A stretch of DNA of 64,000 nucleotides from Paramecium tetraurelia (lineage: Eukaryota; Ciliophora; Oligohymenophorea; Peniculida; Parameciidae), in NCBI RefSeq assembly GCF_000165425.1, contig NW_001798955.1, forward strand, positions 62,001-126,000, read 5' to 3'. The notes below the pieces were generated by a model that saw nothing but the letters and a program-made list of their open reading frames with translations, did not search any database and was not told the DNA's origin. This document shows positions 14,707 through 26,156 of the stretch, in pieces; position 1 is the first letter of the stretch, and each line of letters begins with the position of its first letter. A program made the position numbers and the translations under genes.

Positions 14707-15111
14707 ATGGGCTTAGACTTCCAATAAGGGCTTTAACTCTGGTAGTTATTTTTTCAGCAATTGACTAGAGGAAGAATTATGTAAGGATTTCATAAAGAGT
14801 TATGTAACTTTACTTGTATTGGGCACTCCTCTAATCTAAAGGATAAGTTCATATCATTACCGATTAACTTTAAAGACAAATCTACAATTCTCCTTACCAA
14901 TCCTATCTAGATTACCTAAATTATTGGCTGGTTTTGCTCAAATAAAGTGCATTGGTACTATTCAATTCTGGAAAAAGAGTCTAATGTTTATAGGGTCTAT
15001 AGAATCTTCTTTGATTAGTCCTTGAGCCAGACTTGCAAGTTTGTGGGATGTCAAATTTGTCTTATTTTTGGGGCAAATGATATGGATTTTTTAGGTATTC
15101 AAGAACATTGA
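14707..15111 (+). CDS. Unknown small protein (134 aa)
   Basis: An intron-free frame of 135 codons from the first ATG after an in-frame upstream TGA to TGA at 15109. It has several cysteines (FTCIG, TCKFVGCQIC) and aromatic residues but no pattern I can assign. It follows the preceding small gene by about 100 bases in the same direction. Open frames of this length can occur by chance when only TGA is a stop in AT-rich DNA, so this is moderate support only. Confidence 0.45.
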
Positions 15112-15271
15112 ACTTTCTCTTATTTTATTAATTCATTTAATATATAATATGGAACTTCAATTCTGAAATTTATTATCTATCGAAGCCCTCTACTTAACAT
15201 CTTGAAAATTCAGTTGTAATGGAATATTAGATATTAAATTATTATAAATACTATGTGATTGAATAAAACAT

Positions 15272-16502
15272 TCATTTGATTCTGGAAAAACTACTACTAA
15301 TCTAATTTTCTATTTTATAATTGAAGATCTGATTATACTTCAAATTCAGGTTATTCGTAAGCCTTTCAATGAGTGAAGAAACTTTGTACTATTTTCTATA
15401 AATAACCTAATTTTCAACTGTCCAGGTTTTAATGCAATCTAATAAATTAGTAAAGTAATGTTTATTTACATTCGTAGTTGATAAATTTGAAAAAGGATGG
15501 ATCTTTTGCAAAATTTATCTTAGGGACCTAAGACATAAGCCAAAATTTCCATTATTATTTTCCTTAAATAGCTTTTCATATTTATGTTCAATCCAATCAT
15601 TAAGGAATTAATAAAACTTGCATTCTTTGTAATAATTAATGAATTAGTCAATATGTTGATCTAAAAATTCACCTACTTCTCTAATAAATCAACAATGTTG
15701 TTTCCTCCATTATTAAATAAAATTTTTTATTCAATCTATTATTATTAACATTTCTCTGTTAACCACAAGAATTGTCAATAGGTGATTTGAAAATAAGTTT
15801 TTTTACTCTCAAAACTAAAATAATTTTGCAATATCTCAAAAATGTAGAAGAATAAGTAATTAATTATTGGAAATGACTTGTTAAATCGTTATACAATATT
15901 TTATCCATTATTTTTATTGCCTAAATACTGTCATTGTTCATTCTGGTTCCCAATTGTCCATTGAAAGAAATGAAATAATCTGCCACTTCATATTAATTTA
16001 TCTTTCCTTTGCCCAAGATATTTTAGTGAAATAGTAACATGATTTAGCTTTCTCATCAACTAATAAAGTGAGGGCTTAACACAGAATTGCAGTTACCTTA
16101 GCCTCATATGAAATTTTTTATGTGTTTTTTATTAATCCATAAATCTAAAATATTAATATTCAAAACGATCTATACTATTGACTGTCTGATTCACCAGTAA
16201 ATATAAGAATTTTCTTTGGAGGGATGATGACTGACAAAAAATTATGAAATTTCTTTAATTATGGAATAAACAACTTCAACTACTTTATAAAAATTGAAAT
16301 TTTCTTCAAATAGTTCTCTACTAAGATAGAATGTCAATAGATATTTCTAATCAATAGCAAATTTATTCAAATACATAGAAGATTGAATAGATTAAGGAGA
16401 GATAATTTCACTGATTATAGAATAATAAAGGTCTAAAATAGAAATGAAAGTAAAACTGTGCGAATTAAATATATAATTATAATTTTCTAATACAACCTAC
16501 TA
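15272..16502 (-). CDS. Probable multi-exon gene or decayed gene, structure unresolved
   Basis: The minus strand carries long TGA-free stretches in different frames: about 103 codons (16502-16192), about 128 codons (16052-15670) and about 139 codons (15688-15272), each with protein-like composition. Examples are FINYYKECKFYQFLNDWIEH and ADYFISFNGQLGTRMNND. A 20-nt intron fits near 16190, but I could not find introns of normal size joining the other blocks. The last junction would need a 13-nt intron. Either the splice sites are unusual or the gene has frameshifts and is decaying. No family is recognised, and the boundaries are approximate. Confidence 0.35.
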
Positions 16503-16507
16503 TCAAT

Positions 16508-17092
16508 TCATATTAAACTTTTTCTAATTTTGGTTAGATTTGTTCTCATAGATTTTTAAAATCGATTAGTTTTGAAATTTGTTCCTGTAGCGAAATGTAC
16601 TTTCTTTTAATCAGAAAAGGAGTTGAAACTTCTATTAAGAGGAGACTTGAGAATACTCTTCTGTGAATGTTCCTCATAAATTTATTATTAGTAATTTCTT
16701 TGAAGATAAAACGATAAATCTAAATTTTAAATGTGGATGAGATCTCTCTATAACTTGATTTTTTTTTTGATTCCTCTAGTTTCACTCTTCACTGTCATAG
16801 GGCTATCAGTGATTTGAGATTTCTTTAACGAATTTTGACAATCCTCTTAAAAACTAAAACATTTCATTCTTCCCCTGCTGTTGTTGATATAATGAATTGG
16901 ATCATCTGCATCTCGTACTTCTGATTCAGATAACTTGTAATTTAAGTGATTTGTATAAGTAATGCTCATTTTTAATGATGAAAACTTTGTACTTTTGCTC
17001 ATCTCATTCAAAGTTCTCATCTTTGTATCCAGACTGTAGATATCAGAATCAATATTTTCAATCATTTTGCATTTAGCACACATTGAGCCCAT
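16508..17092 (-). CDS. Lipid-anchored predicted PP1-binding protein (SILK + RVxF)
   Basis: 194 residues, no intron. It starts MGSMCAKC: Gly2 fits N-myristoylation and the nearby Cys5/Cys8 fit palmitoylation, so membrane anchoring is likely. Near the C-terminus are KSILKSP (SILK at residues 146-149) and KKVHF (residues 163-167). These are respectively a SILK motif and an RVxF motif, in the N-to-C order and spacing used by protein phosphatase 1 regulators. The rest is Ser/Lys/Asn-rich and probably disordered, as usual for PP1 regulators. No enzyme domain is seen. Function as a membrane-tethered PP1 targeting or inhibitory subunit is an inference from the two motifs together. Confidence 0.7.
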
Positions 17093-17507
17093 TTATAAAA
17101 ATTTTAATCATAAAAATCAATTTAATCGAAAGGCTTTATGTTCCTTAGGAATAGTTAATAACTTATCCTTCATTAGCTTAAGTACAGTTGATTCGATCAT
17201 CGTAAATTATCTTAAGTATAAAATAAGTGATAAAATTTTTTGTTTCAATTGAATTGAAATTGTGTTTGTTCTAAAGAGAAGAAAGAACTTTCATGCTCAG
17301 TAATAATTAATGTGAAGGATTAATTAAATATTAGTTTTATAGTAAAATAAATTATAATAGATAAAAACTCACTTCTATTATATAAATAATGGAATTATTG
17401 CTTACACCTTATCCTATTTATAGGTGGTGTTGAAGATTTAGAAAACTATAAATAAAAAAATAAATAAAAATAATGTAATTATTAATAAATTTAATAATTT
17501 TTAAACA
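17093..17507. other. Divergent intergenic region
   Basis: 415 bases between a minus-strand and a plus-strand gene start. No strong frame beyond short shadow frames. It presumably holds two promoters. Roomy compared with most gaps here. Confidence 0.5.
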
Positions 17508-18459
17508 ATGTCTTCAGTTTAGCAATTTTGCGAAGATCTATCAAATATAGACTTAAATGATCCAAAAGCTAAAGAAGTGATGATGGAAAGAATAAAAAAG
17601 TATGATGAAAAGTAACTATTATAGCTGAAATTAGTTTTGCTCAAACCAATTTTCATCCAACTCCTTCATAATTATCATAAAATTATAAGAAGGATACTTC
17701 AAAGATCTAACTACCATCAAATGGATCCGAAATGGAAAAGCAATTAAAAACATAATTTATAGCAGATGGATCAATTTTTGGAGAATACCAATAAATTTTA
17801 AGATAAGCACATGTACCTGCTTTTGTTGTACCACCTCCACCTCCTCCAAAACCAGAAGAATAAGCTGCATAAATCTTCTTACGATTACCATACAATTATC
17901 TTGATTAAAATGCTAATTCAAAGAATGAGTCTAACATCCTATAACAACCCTAAAATCACTAACTCAGCTAACTCTCAAATTTATTCTCTACCATTCAACA
18001 CCAAAATTAAATCCAAAATCAAAATTAGTAGCAACAAATTCAAAATCCATCAGCTATCCAAGCAAATATTTTGAATAATCAATAATAAATGGATTTATAA
18101 ATGCAAATGAATCAAACACCTAATGGTTTAGATAGTGATTTTATAACCAATATCAAAAAAACAGTTAATGTATTGGGTGGAATAGAGGACACAGTTTAAA
18201 GTATATATAATGACTATATTAAGTCATGAAATAATCTTTATAAGATTATGAATTACAACATTAGGTTGAGAGAAAGATAGAAAAACAGCCAATCTTCAAA
18301 AATTCAACTTTGATGAATCCATTAAAGGGTACCTAAACACCAACTAATCCATAATAATATCATCCGTTTGAAAGATATATGGCAACAGAACAATTATCTG
18401 TAATACAACAATCACAAAGGTTAAGGGAATAAAAATTATAACAGAATGTCCACTAATGA
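17508..18459 (+). CDS. Proline/glutamine-rich protein (301 aa), unknown
   Basis: Two 23-nt introns (17612-17634 and 18201-18223, the latter containing an in-frame TGA) join three exons into 301 residues. The N-terminus is charged (MSSVQQFCEDLSNIDLND). A polyproline stretch (VVPPPPPPKPEE) follows, then an Asn/Gln-rich middle and a basic C-terminal segment. PolyPro tracts bind profilin, SH3 or WW domains, so a scaffolding role is possible. No conserved domain is recognised. The uninterrupted frame from the same ATG is a decoy, because the proline stretch appears only after splicing. Confidence 0.65.
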
Positions 18460-18655
18460 AGAGTGATTTAAGTTGAAAAATTGTAATTTTTGTTGAGTAT
18501 AATTATTATTTTATTTAATATATTAAGTCTCTTGCTAAATTTCAAATAAATTGATTAGATATTTTTAAAATTACACAAAATAAATCAAACACTATAGAGT
18601 CCAAAATATTCTCGAAATGGCTTCAGTAATATTCGATAATCTCATTGCTATTCTA

Positions 18656-19773
18656 TCATTTTAAATATTGGATAGAAATGATTAAATCAACACAATAAAT
18701 CCTCCTATTCTGTATAGTTTTCAAAATAAACATAAAAACTTAATGCTTTATGTCATCTGAAGATTCTTAATTGTTATCCATTACATTCTTGCTTTAACAA
18801 AGAATATATATCATTAATTTTTAAGAATTCCACTTTTGTATCGAATTTTGATATATCAGTTTCTTTCTGATTTAATTTTTAAAGCAAAGAGAATTGAAAT
18901 TTGTTTGAAAATGTATTGTTTGAAGAGAAGAGTTCTTATAATTTGGAGGTGATTTCATTAAGTAGAGTCTTGTTGTATGATGGATTATTCAGAAAAGTAT
19001 TTTCGATGATAGTTAAGCAGTATTTCATTTTTATCAAGTTAATTAATAGTCTTATTTTGAATCCATACTTAATAATTGATAAATTCTCTAAGGGATGATT
19101 AAGAAACAAATTAATATATTACATTATTTTAGCTGATGCATCAATTTCCTTAACCTATGAACCAATATTGCCCTACAGATCTAAAAATAGTGGATAATTT
19201 TTCAATAAAGTTTATTATTTTCATTGATTTATAGTCAATGGTAAAGGATATCAACTTCCTTTAGATACATTATGGATTATTTTTAGTATTTAATAAGGAG
19301 TCCTTTCAGAGATGTGTAGTTGAATTTTTCATCAAATACAGTGCAGCATATATTTGTTTGATGTTCAAATATAATACATTTTTGTACCAAACTGATTCCA
19401 AGTTTCGCAAGGGAAGTATGTAATCCTTTTCTTCCATTATTGTATATAATAACCAAATCATGTGACTGTTTATCAAATTGTCACTAATTTGATTAGCTAT
19501 AACACGAGCATATGATTGCCTATCAATAAATTGATTGACGTGAGATCTCCATTTATGTAATCTGCAATCATTTCATATTTTACAAAAGTTTAATCGATTT
19601 CTAAGATTATTAAATAATTCAATTGAGTTTTAACTTAATCCCATTTTAATCAAGGTGTTGGATCATTACTTGCAAATTCCTGTAATTGAGAGCCTTTTTG
19701 AATAGCTTTAGAAAATAATACTTTTTCTTAATTGTTTTGTATTTTAGAACATATTAAAATCTTTAATTTTCAT
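18656..19773 (-). CDS. Unknown multi-exon gene, partly resolved
   Basis: Clear coding blocks on the minus strand: SHDLVIIYNNGRKGLHTSL through KCIIFEHQTNICCTVFDEKF (about 19.45-19.28 kb), and FSSNNTFSNKFQFSLLQKL with neighbours (about 19.0-18.75 kb). Introns of 19 nt (GTGAC...AACAG and GTAATGG...TTAAG) and one of about 35 nt fit well, but one junction near 19.25 kb remains unexplained. The probable stop is at 18656 and the probable start near 19773. No family recognised. Treat the ends as approximate. Confidence 0.45.
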
Positions 19774-19783
19774 TTTTCAAATT

Positions 19784-20277
19784 ATGGCTGAATAAACCCA
19801 AGACAAACAATTCAAGGGAGTTAAGAAGTTTACTTATAGAGGTCTCTAACTTGAGGAGCTCGTAAAACTTCCTATGGATAAATTGGTGGAATAATTCAGA
19901 GCCAGATAGAGAAGAAGAATCTCAAATCAAGGAGAAAAGGTGCATGCATTCTAAAACTTGATGAAGAAGGTATAGAATATAAGTAATATATTTAGATCAG
20001 AAAGTCCAAGAAAGAAACATTACCAGGAGAGAAGCCAAAACCCGTGAAGACTCATTAAAGAAACACAATTGTTGTACCTGAGATGGTTGGTTCAATTGTT
20101 GGAGTCTACAATGGAAGATAATTCAGTAACGTTGAAATCAAGTTTGATATGATTGGCAGGTATTGATTTGTAAAAGCATGTATTAGATATTTGGGTGAAT
20201 TCTCATTAACATATAAGCCAACCAGACATGGTAAGCCAGGTGTCGGTGCAACTAAGGGATCATAACACACAGATTGA
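19784..20277 (+). CDS. RPS15: 40S ribosomal protein S15 (uS19)
   Basis: 146 residues, the usual length. [17 protein letters not shown] at the N-terminus, then ARQRRR, the signature [20 protein letters not shown], and [20 protein letters not shown] near the end all match the uS19 family. uS19 sits in the head of the small ribosomal subunit near the decoding site. Two introns (26 nt at 19970-19995 and 27 nt at 20160-20186) contain or create stops if retained. Codons here are less A/T-skewed than in neighbouring unknown genes, as expected for a highly expressed gene. The start is the first ATG, only 10 bases from the oppositely oriented gene start proposed to its left. Confidence 0.97.
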
Positions 20278-20523
20278 TGTTATGAATTTAAAAGTACATT
20301 AAGTCAATTCTACAATTATAAATTATGCTTGCAATAACAATTAATTTTATTATGTAAAGCAACCAAATGTTAGATATTAAATAATAATTTCTTTTTCTCT
20401 AAAACCTATCTCCTTATCTTATTCAATTCTGATTGTTATTTGTGATTTCTTCAATTTATAATATATTTGTATTGATATTAATATTCAAATATTAGTATAG
20501 ATTGATTTACAATTTTACAATAA

Positions 20524-21975
20524 TCAATTATGGTATTCGAAAGCCAAAGAATTTCTGATTGATTCAACTTAAGAGAAGGATTAATGTTGATTACTTTAAT
20601 TAACCAAAGGATCGTTCTTCATAATGACTTCATCCATTCTATAACTCCACTAGAGCATTTCCAATTATTTTTGACTTTTACATTGCATCCTTATATTAAT
20701 TAAATCGAATGGACTTTGGCATTCAGGACAATACTGTTAAATAACTTGAAATATTACTTTATGGTTGTCCAGCCATTTATCAATGCATGGTGTGTGGAAT
20801 AAATGCTCACAAAATGTTAATCTAATTTGAGTTCCATGATTATATGTATCTTAACAGATGGAGCATTTTTCATATACTAAATACTTATTTTATCTTGTAA
20901 TCAAGGCACCATATTCTTATGATGGACAGAATCTATTCATTAAGGTGATTATAGCATTTTCATCCAAGTTTTTGGGTTCTAAATTTATCCTTTTTGGAAC
21001 TCTTGATTTTTTTTGAAATTTTGATCTCATAGTACAAACAATTATTAAAAATAGTAATGTACCAATTATGGTGGTCAAGATAATGATTAACTAATAAGCA
21101 TCTGCAGCATCGTTGCTTTAGTTTAAATACGTGATTTCTAAATTGTCAAAATAAACTAAATAATAGAAATTAACAGTTTAATTAAATTATTTTTGGAAGG
21201 ATTCTATTTTTTTTTAGCATGATGCAATATCACTTTTTGTGATATTCAAAATGCTATTAACATTTAATTAAATTAAATTTGGATTCATGCTATCAATGAT
21301 ACAATAAGTTATATATTTTGAGTTGCTTTAGAATTTTAATACATAATCCAGGTTATAATATTACTTTATGTCTAAATAATACATTTTAAATCCCTAAAAC
21401 ATATATTAGGTTTGGATGTTATCCAAAACTAAATGACAGTCATTTCCAATTTGTTACTCTCTACAAATGCAGAATGAGTTTCGACACTCAGAGTCATTCT
21501 TACAATCACTAAGTTTATTTACAATAGTACTAGAAGCATTCCTCGGTGGTTTAGTAGGAATATTAGATTGTAACATCAGTTTCCTGAAGCGATTAAATAC
21601 CAATTACACTCGATTCATTATATTCATACAAATTCAAATAGGATGAAATTCGGCTCTATTATTTTACTTAGCCAAATATTAATTGTTATGAAGACTTCAT
21701 ATGATATGAGAACCAATCTACAAAGCAACTTCATTATCATGAATTCTTAACCTTGAATTTTATAATAATTGCTCAAAAGTATATTCAGTCGGTTATATGT
21801 AACATATAAAAAGAAGAGGTTAATCCTCTTTCTTTTCTTTCTGAAAAAAGTCTAAGACCAATCTAACCTAGGATTTCATTTCAAATGGAATAAACTTAAT
21901 TCCCTTTAATGAACTATATTGTTGAAGTTGGCATGCACATATCCCAAAGACAATTAAGAGGAAGCATTATTTCAT
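20524..21975 (-). CDS. Secretory-pathway transmembrane RING-H2 E3 ligase with EGF-like ectodomain
   Basis: 456 residues. A signal peptide (MKQCFLLIVFGICACQ) is followed by an ectodomain ending in a compact cysteine module (DCKNDSECRNSFCICR then GNDC), which resembles an EGF-like domain. A single transmembrane helix (IIILTTIIGTLLFLIIVCTM) follows, and then a cytoplasmic RING-H2 finger: CSICQDTY, FCEHLFHTPCIDKWL, CPEC. The layout parallels single-pass RING ligases of the endolysosomal system, which ubiquitinate membrane cargo. Introns of 35 nt (21695-21729), 22 nt (21509-21530) and 24 nt (20734-20757) are inferred. The last has no in-frame stop but, when removed, brings the RING to normal spacing. 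The ectodomain boundaries are less certain than the TM-RING part. Confidence 0.82.
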
Positions 21976-22057
21976 ATTAATATTAAATATCTATTCAGTT
22001 TAGCTAACCAAATCTCATTTCTAAACAAAATTAAAAATGTATAATTTTTGTTTTAGA

Positions 22058-22613
22058 ATGACGCCTTATTTAATGAATCTCAAGTAAGTAAGGCAAGCTT
22101 AGAACAAATTAGATTATAGACTTAGTCTAAACGAAATATCATAGCTTGTCTGAGAAAAATAACAAAACTCATTTTCAAAATAATAAATGAAAAATTATTT
22201 TATTATATTCATTGTTGACCATTAGAATGTGACTCCTAAGTTGATTTATACTACCAATAACAAGAAATGTTCTTTAAATTAAATTACTAATTGGAATATT
22301 TCCAGATATTTACTTTTTTAGAAAATCAAAATTGCTAAAAATAGATTCTGAACTAAGTACAATGAACCTAATTTTTAGAATTTATAGCTAGAATGTAACT
22401 AATGCTTTCTTATAATTTGCATGTAGGTTGATTGCAATCTTTAGCACAACAAAAAGATAGAAAGGAAGAGTATTTGATGAAAAAGGCATTGAAATAAAAG
22501 GACACTTTAATTAAAATATATATATGTAGATAGTAGAATCAAATAGAAATCATCCATATTTTGCTTTAAGATTTATTCATATTGTTATAATAAAATTCCT
22601 AAATTTATAATGA
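22058..22613 (+). CDS. Possible small multi-exon gene, unresolved
   Basis: Short coding-like blocks on the plus strand, beginning MTPYLMNL and including IIDLVQTKYHSLSEKNN and GRVFDEKGIEIKGHFNQ, are linked by plausible micro-introns of 19-22 nt (e.g. GTAAGTAAGGC...TTAG). I could not build one consistent model through the middle (around 22.19-22.36 kb). It may be one small gene or a remnant. No family recognised. Confidence 0.3.
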
Positions 22614-22911
22614 ATTTTCCTTATTTTTAATTTTCTTTTGGTTATTGTGAATATTTACTAGAGTAATATCATTCATCTTAAGAACAAAAGAGTTTTTTAA
22701 TATTAAATAATTATTCAATAAATAAATTTTTTTTATTGTATTTAATTAATTATTAAAGAAAAGATGTTTACAGTAATTTCAGTGTTATGAAGTTGAAAAT
22801 TATATTATATTATTTGAAAATCTTTCCATCAAAACTATTGTAAATATAAAATATTATTTTTGTAGTGATTTTTAGGAACTCAAAAAAATTTAATAAATAC
22901 TTTTTTCATTA

Positions 22912-23995
22912 ATGAAAAATTAGGATGAGAAAAAACTTTAATTAGACAGAATAGGCACAGCCAGTACTATGGCCTAAACTGGACAATAATCTCATTTTTA
23001 GTAATAATTATAATGTGAATTCATCTAACCTGCTTTTGGTAAAAAGAAAAAAGAGCAAAACTATAAGATCAATAATAGGTATTAAAAACAGGATATGAAT
23101 GATGACCCTGTCGATTAAGACCAGTAAATATGTGATAACTAGAACCAATAGAAAATATAATAATTTTAATAAATTGACTTGCAGACTAAGTAAAAAAAAG
23201 CAAAAGATGATGAAAACTAGAAATTAATTAAATTTAATGAAGATCAATATAACGATGGTAATCAATATTCAGAACCCGATTAAAATTAAGAATCACCTGT
23301 TATGAAACCTAAGAAAATCAAAGGTGATCATCTTTATATCACTTGGTATCATATTTTTGAATTTTAGTTAGATAAAGTCTTTTGCGGAATTTTTAGTGAA
23401 GTATCAATTACAAGACATTGCTCATCCTTATATAACAAAGAACACAAAAACTAAATGTTGCATATTTACTGTGAATACAAAATAGTCTCTCTATTAGACC
23501 TAAAAATAAAATATTATTAAGGTTGGCTAGTTGCTATATGATGATGATAATGAAGATCATTGTAACTTACTATATTCAATTTTCTATTTAATATTTCAAT
23601 TAGAAAAGCTATCAAAACTAAAATCTTAAGAGATCTCTAATAATAAAATTAACTTGTTCTAATTATTATATACTTTATCTTGTGTTACCTTGTTTGGAGA
23701 TGATATATTTCAAATTGGAAAATTTGACAAAGAATAGATAATCTCAAATATGTTTTTCTGTTCCAAATATATTTTTCAAGGTTTAAAAAATGGAATTTTG
23801 GATCCTATTTTTAAAAACACTGAAAGTAAAGGGGAGACATTCCATAATCTAATGACTTGCATTCATATGGGAGTATTTCGATGTATTTCCATTTCTAATT
23901 GTACTTAGGAATAGGAAATTTTTAAAAATTTAGAAAATAAAAGTGTTAAATTCCTTTTAGATGATTGGAAAAAGAACAAATTTAAAAATAATTGA
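22912..23995 (+). CDS. Unknown protein with Lys/Gln-rich N-terminus
   Basis: Starts at ATG 22912. The first ~130 residues are Gln/Lys/Asp-rich and low in complexity. They lead into a more globular region (KIKGDHLYITWYHIFEFQL, then NCTQEQEIFKNL and LLDDWKKNKF near the end), closing at TGA 23993. The frame must shift by one around 23.45-23.56 kb. A single 37-nt intron or a pair of 29- and 26-nt introns would do it, and I could not decide between them. No domain recognised. The N-terminal half is fairly secure, the exact splice pattern is not. Confidence 0.55.
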
Positions 23996-24240
23996 AAATT
24001 TTTGATTAAATCAATTTTGATTTTTATAAATTAATTAAAAAGTTGTTTTTAGGTTAGCTATCTTTTTTTGAGGATATACACAATTTTCTAATTTCTAGTT
24101 TTGAATATAACTGAATATTTTTGAAGAAACAAATTAAATTAAAAATAAATCAAATATATATATAAAGGGTTATATTATAAAAAAGGTTTATATCCAATTT
24201 TATTTCTTTTTAAAGATACGTACATTATTAAAAATAATTC

Positions 24241-24570
24241 ATGGATAATTTAAAGAAAGCATAAAAGCTTATGTAAGTTTAGTAGTTATACTTAGAAAAT
24301 TTGGATAAATAACAAAAGAAGACATTGTGATTGGCAATGATGAAGTTGATAGAAAATTTTTGACTCCTTGCGGTCCTGTGTATACAGAGTATCACGAATG
24401 TTTGAAATAAAATTATGGAGATGTCCTCATCTGTATGCCTGCATTTAAATACATTAGGTGATAAATTTAGAGAGAAGATGATTGAATGTGAAGTTAGTCA
24501 AGGATTTTTCAAATATGACGTATCTGAAATAAGAAAAAGAAGATAAAAACTCCATGGTAGTGATGCTTGA
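24241..24570 (+). CDS. Twin CX9C (CHCH) protein, 93 aa
   Basis: After removing introns of 23 nt and 25 nt the protein carries CGPVYTEYHEC (C-x9-C), ten residues, then CDKFREKMIEC (C-x9-C). This is the twin CX9C pattern of CHCH proteins, which are imported into the mitochondrial intermembrane space by the MIA40 disulfide relay and often assemble respiratory complexes. The second motif exists only with the 25-nt intron GTATGCC...CATTAG removed, which supports that splice choice over a shorter alternative. The exon total is an exact codon multiple. The specific member (COX19-, CMC- or COA-like) cannot be assigned. Confidence 0.75.
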
Positions 24571-24980
24571 TAGATTAATTATTAAAGAAGAATTATAGCT
24601 CATCATTATTATTATTTATATTAATTTTCATTATTTTTATTTTTCATAATAAATTTGATCTTCATTTTAGCAAGCTAAATGTATGAGTGGATACATAAAA
24701 GATGCTTTGAGAATGCAAGAATCTCATTGAAGATGAATGGTAATTAAAAATGAACAATTCTAAAAATAAATGTAATAAATTAATTAATTCTTAATCAAAT
24801 TTTATAATATATTTGTTTTATCAATCAGATAGAAACCAATTGTTGATCAATAATCATAATTAAAAATAATTCAATTGTTATTTAGATATACATCATATTG
24901 ATGTTGTAAAAATCTTTAAAAAATCAAAGAAGTAGGAATTGGGTCGGTTTTTTTTCCATAATTACTTTATTTTATTTAAA
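24571..24980. other. AT-rich intergenic region
   Basis: 410 bases between the CX9C gene and the Myb gene. A short frame around 24.68-24.73 kb has no continuation. Nothing else seen. Confidence 0.5.
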
Positions 24981-26061
24981 ATGAGCGATGGAGTTGGTTT
25001 CTTCTTTGATTTCTATTAAGACTTTCAGTCCTGCGAACTTGAATTGAACTAAAACCAGATATTAGATCAAAATTTTGAATATTAGTTTTGTTATGATCAT
25101 TCAAAGGAAATGATGTAATATAGCAAGAAATATATAAATTAGTGAATTTTAACTTTAGAACCTCTAGATTGAAAATTAATAACAGGAAGAACAATTATCA
25201 TTTTCCAAGAATTTATATGAATTATAAAGTTGTGATTCCTCAAGCGAGGAGGAGAATAGCAAATAATAATATCAAAATTTTGAGTAATTAAATTAATCAA
25301 GAAGCAGAAGTAGAGAGATAGAAAAAAAAGTATTCTTTAATATATGAAAGAATATAGGAAGGGAAATTAAAGAAGTGGACATAATTAGAAAGTGATTTAT
25401 TGACGAATTATTATAATCAATTTAATGGAAATTGGGATAGAATTGCTGAATAAATGAAAGGGAGAACTATCATTTAATGTAAGCAATATTGGCATAGAAA
25501 ACATAAAGATGAGGATTAGAAAAAAAGTAAATGGACATTTGAAGAGGATTAAATAATTAAAGATAACATCAATTAGTATGAAAATAATTGGGCAGCCATT
25601 GCAAAAAGTAATTGTTGTTCCTAAATTATCAGTATTAAAAAGTAAGACAGGAAAATAAATAAGAGAGAGGTATATCAATAAATTGAGAGCAGACATCGTA
25701 GATTCTAAGAAATAGCCATGGACACCATAGGAAGATTTAAAACTAATACAGTTATTTCATTAATTTGGATCAAAATGGTCTAGTATAGCAAGATAGTTTT
25801 ATGGAAGATCAGTATGTTATTAATTTGATTTAGGATTTGCAAGTTCGAAATAGGACAAGGAAATTGCTAAAAGATGATATACCTTAATACCCAAAGTCAG
25901 TAGAAGATTAGAAATTGAAAATATAAGTTTAATTAGAAAATGATTTTGATGCATTCAACGATATAGGTTCCACTTGTGGAAAGCCTCAAAATAAAATAAA
26001 ATTTAGTTTTGATTAGTCCAATTCTTCAACATTCTCATTCAATTAAACTAAATTAGATTGA
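24981..26061 (+). CDS. Three-repeat Myb (R1R2R3-like) DNA-binding protein
   Basis: 337 residues with three tandem Myb repeats in the middle. Repeat 1 is KKWTQLESDLL...GNWDRIAEQM...QCKQYWHRK. Repeat 2 is SKWTFEEDQII...NWAAIAK...QIRERYINKL. Repeat 3 is QPWTPQEDLKL...SKWSSIARQFYGRS...VRNRTRKLL. Tryptophans and the helix-turn-helix core are in place in each. Repeats 2 and 3 become intact only when introns of 19 nt (25632-25650) and 22 nt (25812-25833) are removed. A further intron of 26 nt (25142-25167) lies in the N-terminal region. Flanks are low-complexity. Likely a nuclear transcription or chromatin regulator. Three-repeat Myb proteins in other eukaryotes regulate the cell cycle, but that role is not shown here. 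Confidence 0.88.
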
Positions 26062-26156
26062 TTTTAATTATTTATATAGTTTCTTTATTTGTAAAACTTT
26101 AATTTAACAATTATTGTCGTGATAAGGATTGAATATTCACTAAAAGTGTTTCAAAA

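Noticed and set aside
17508-18074. Unspliced continuation of the Pro/Gln-rich gene in the first frame
   Set aside because: The spliced frame gives a polyproline tract and coherent composition, while the unspliced one gives a Leu/His/Lys mixture.
24450-24462. 13-nt intron in the CX9C gene
   Set aside because: A normal 25-nt intron just upstream restores the CX9C spacing, so the ultra-short one is unnecessary.
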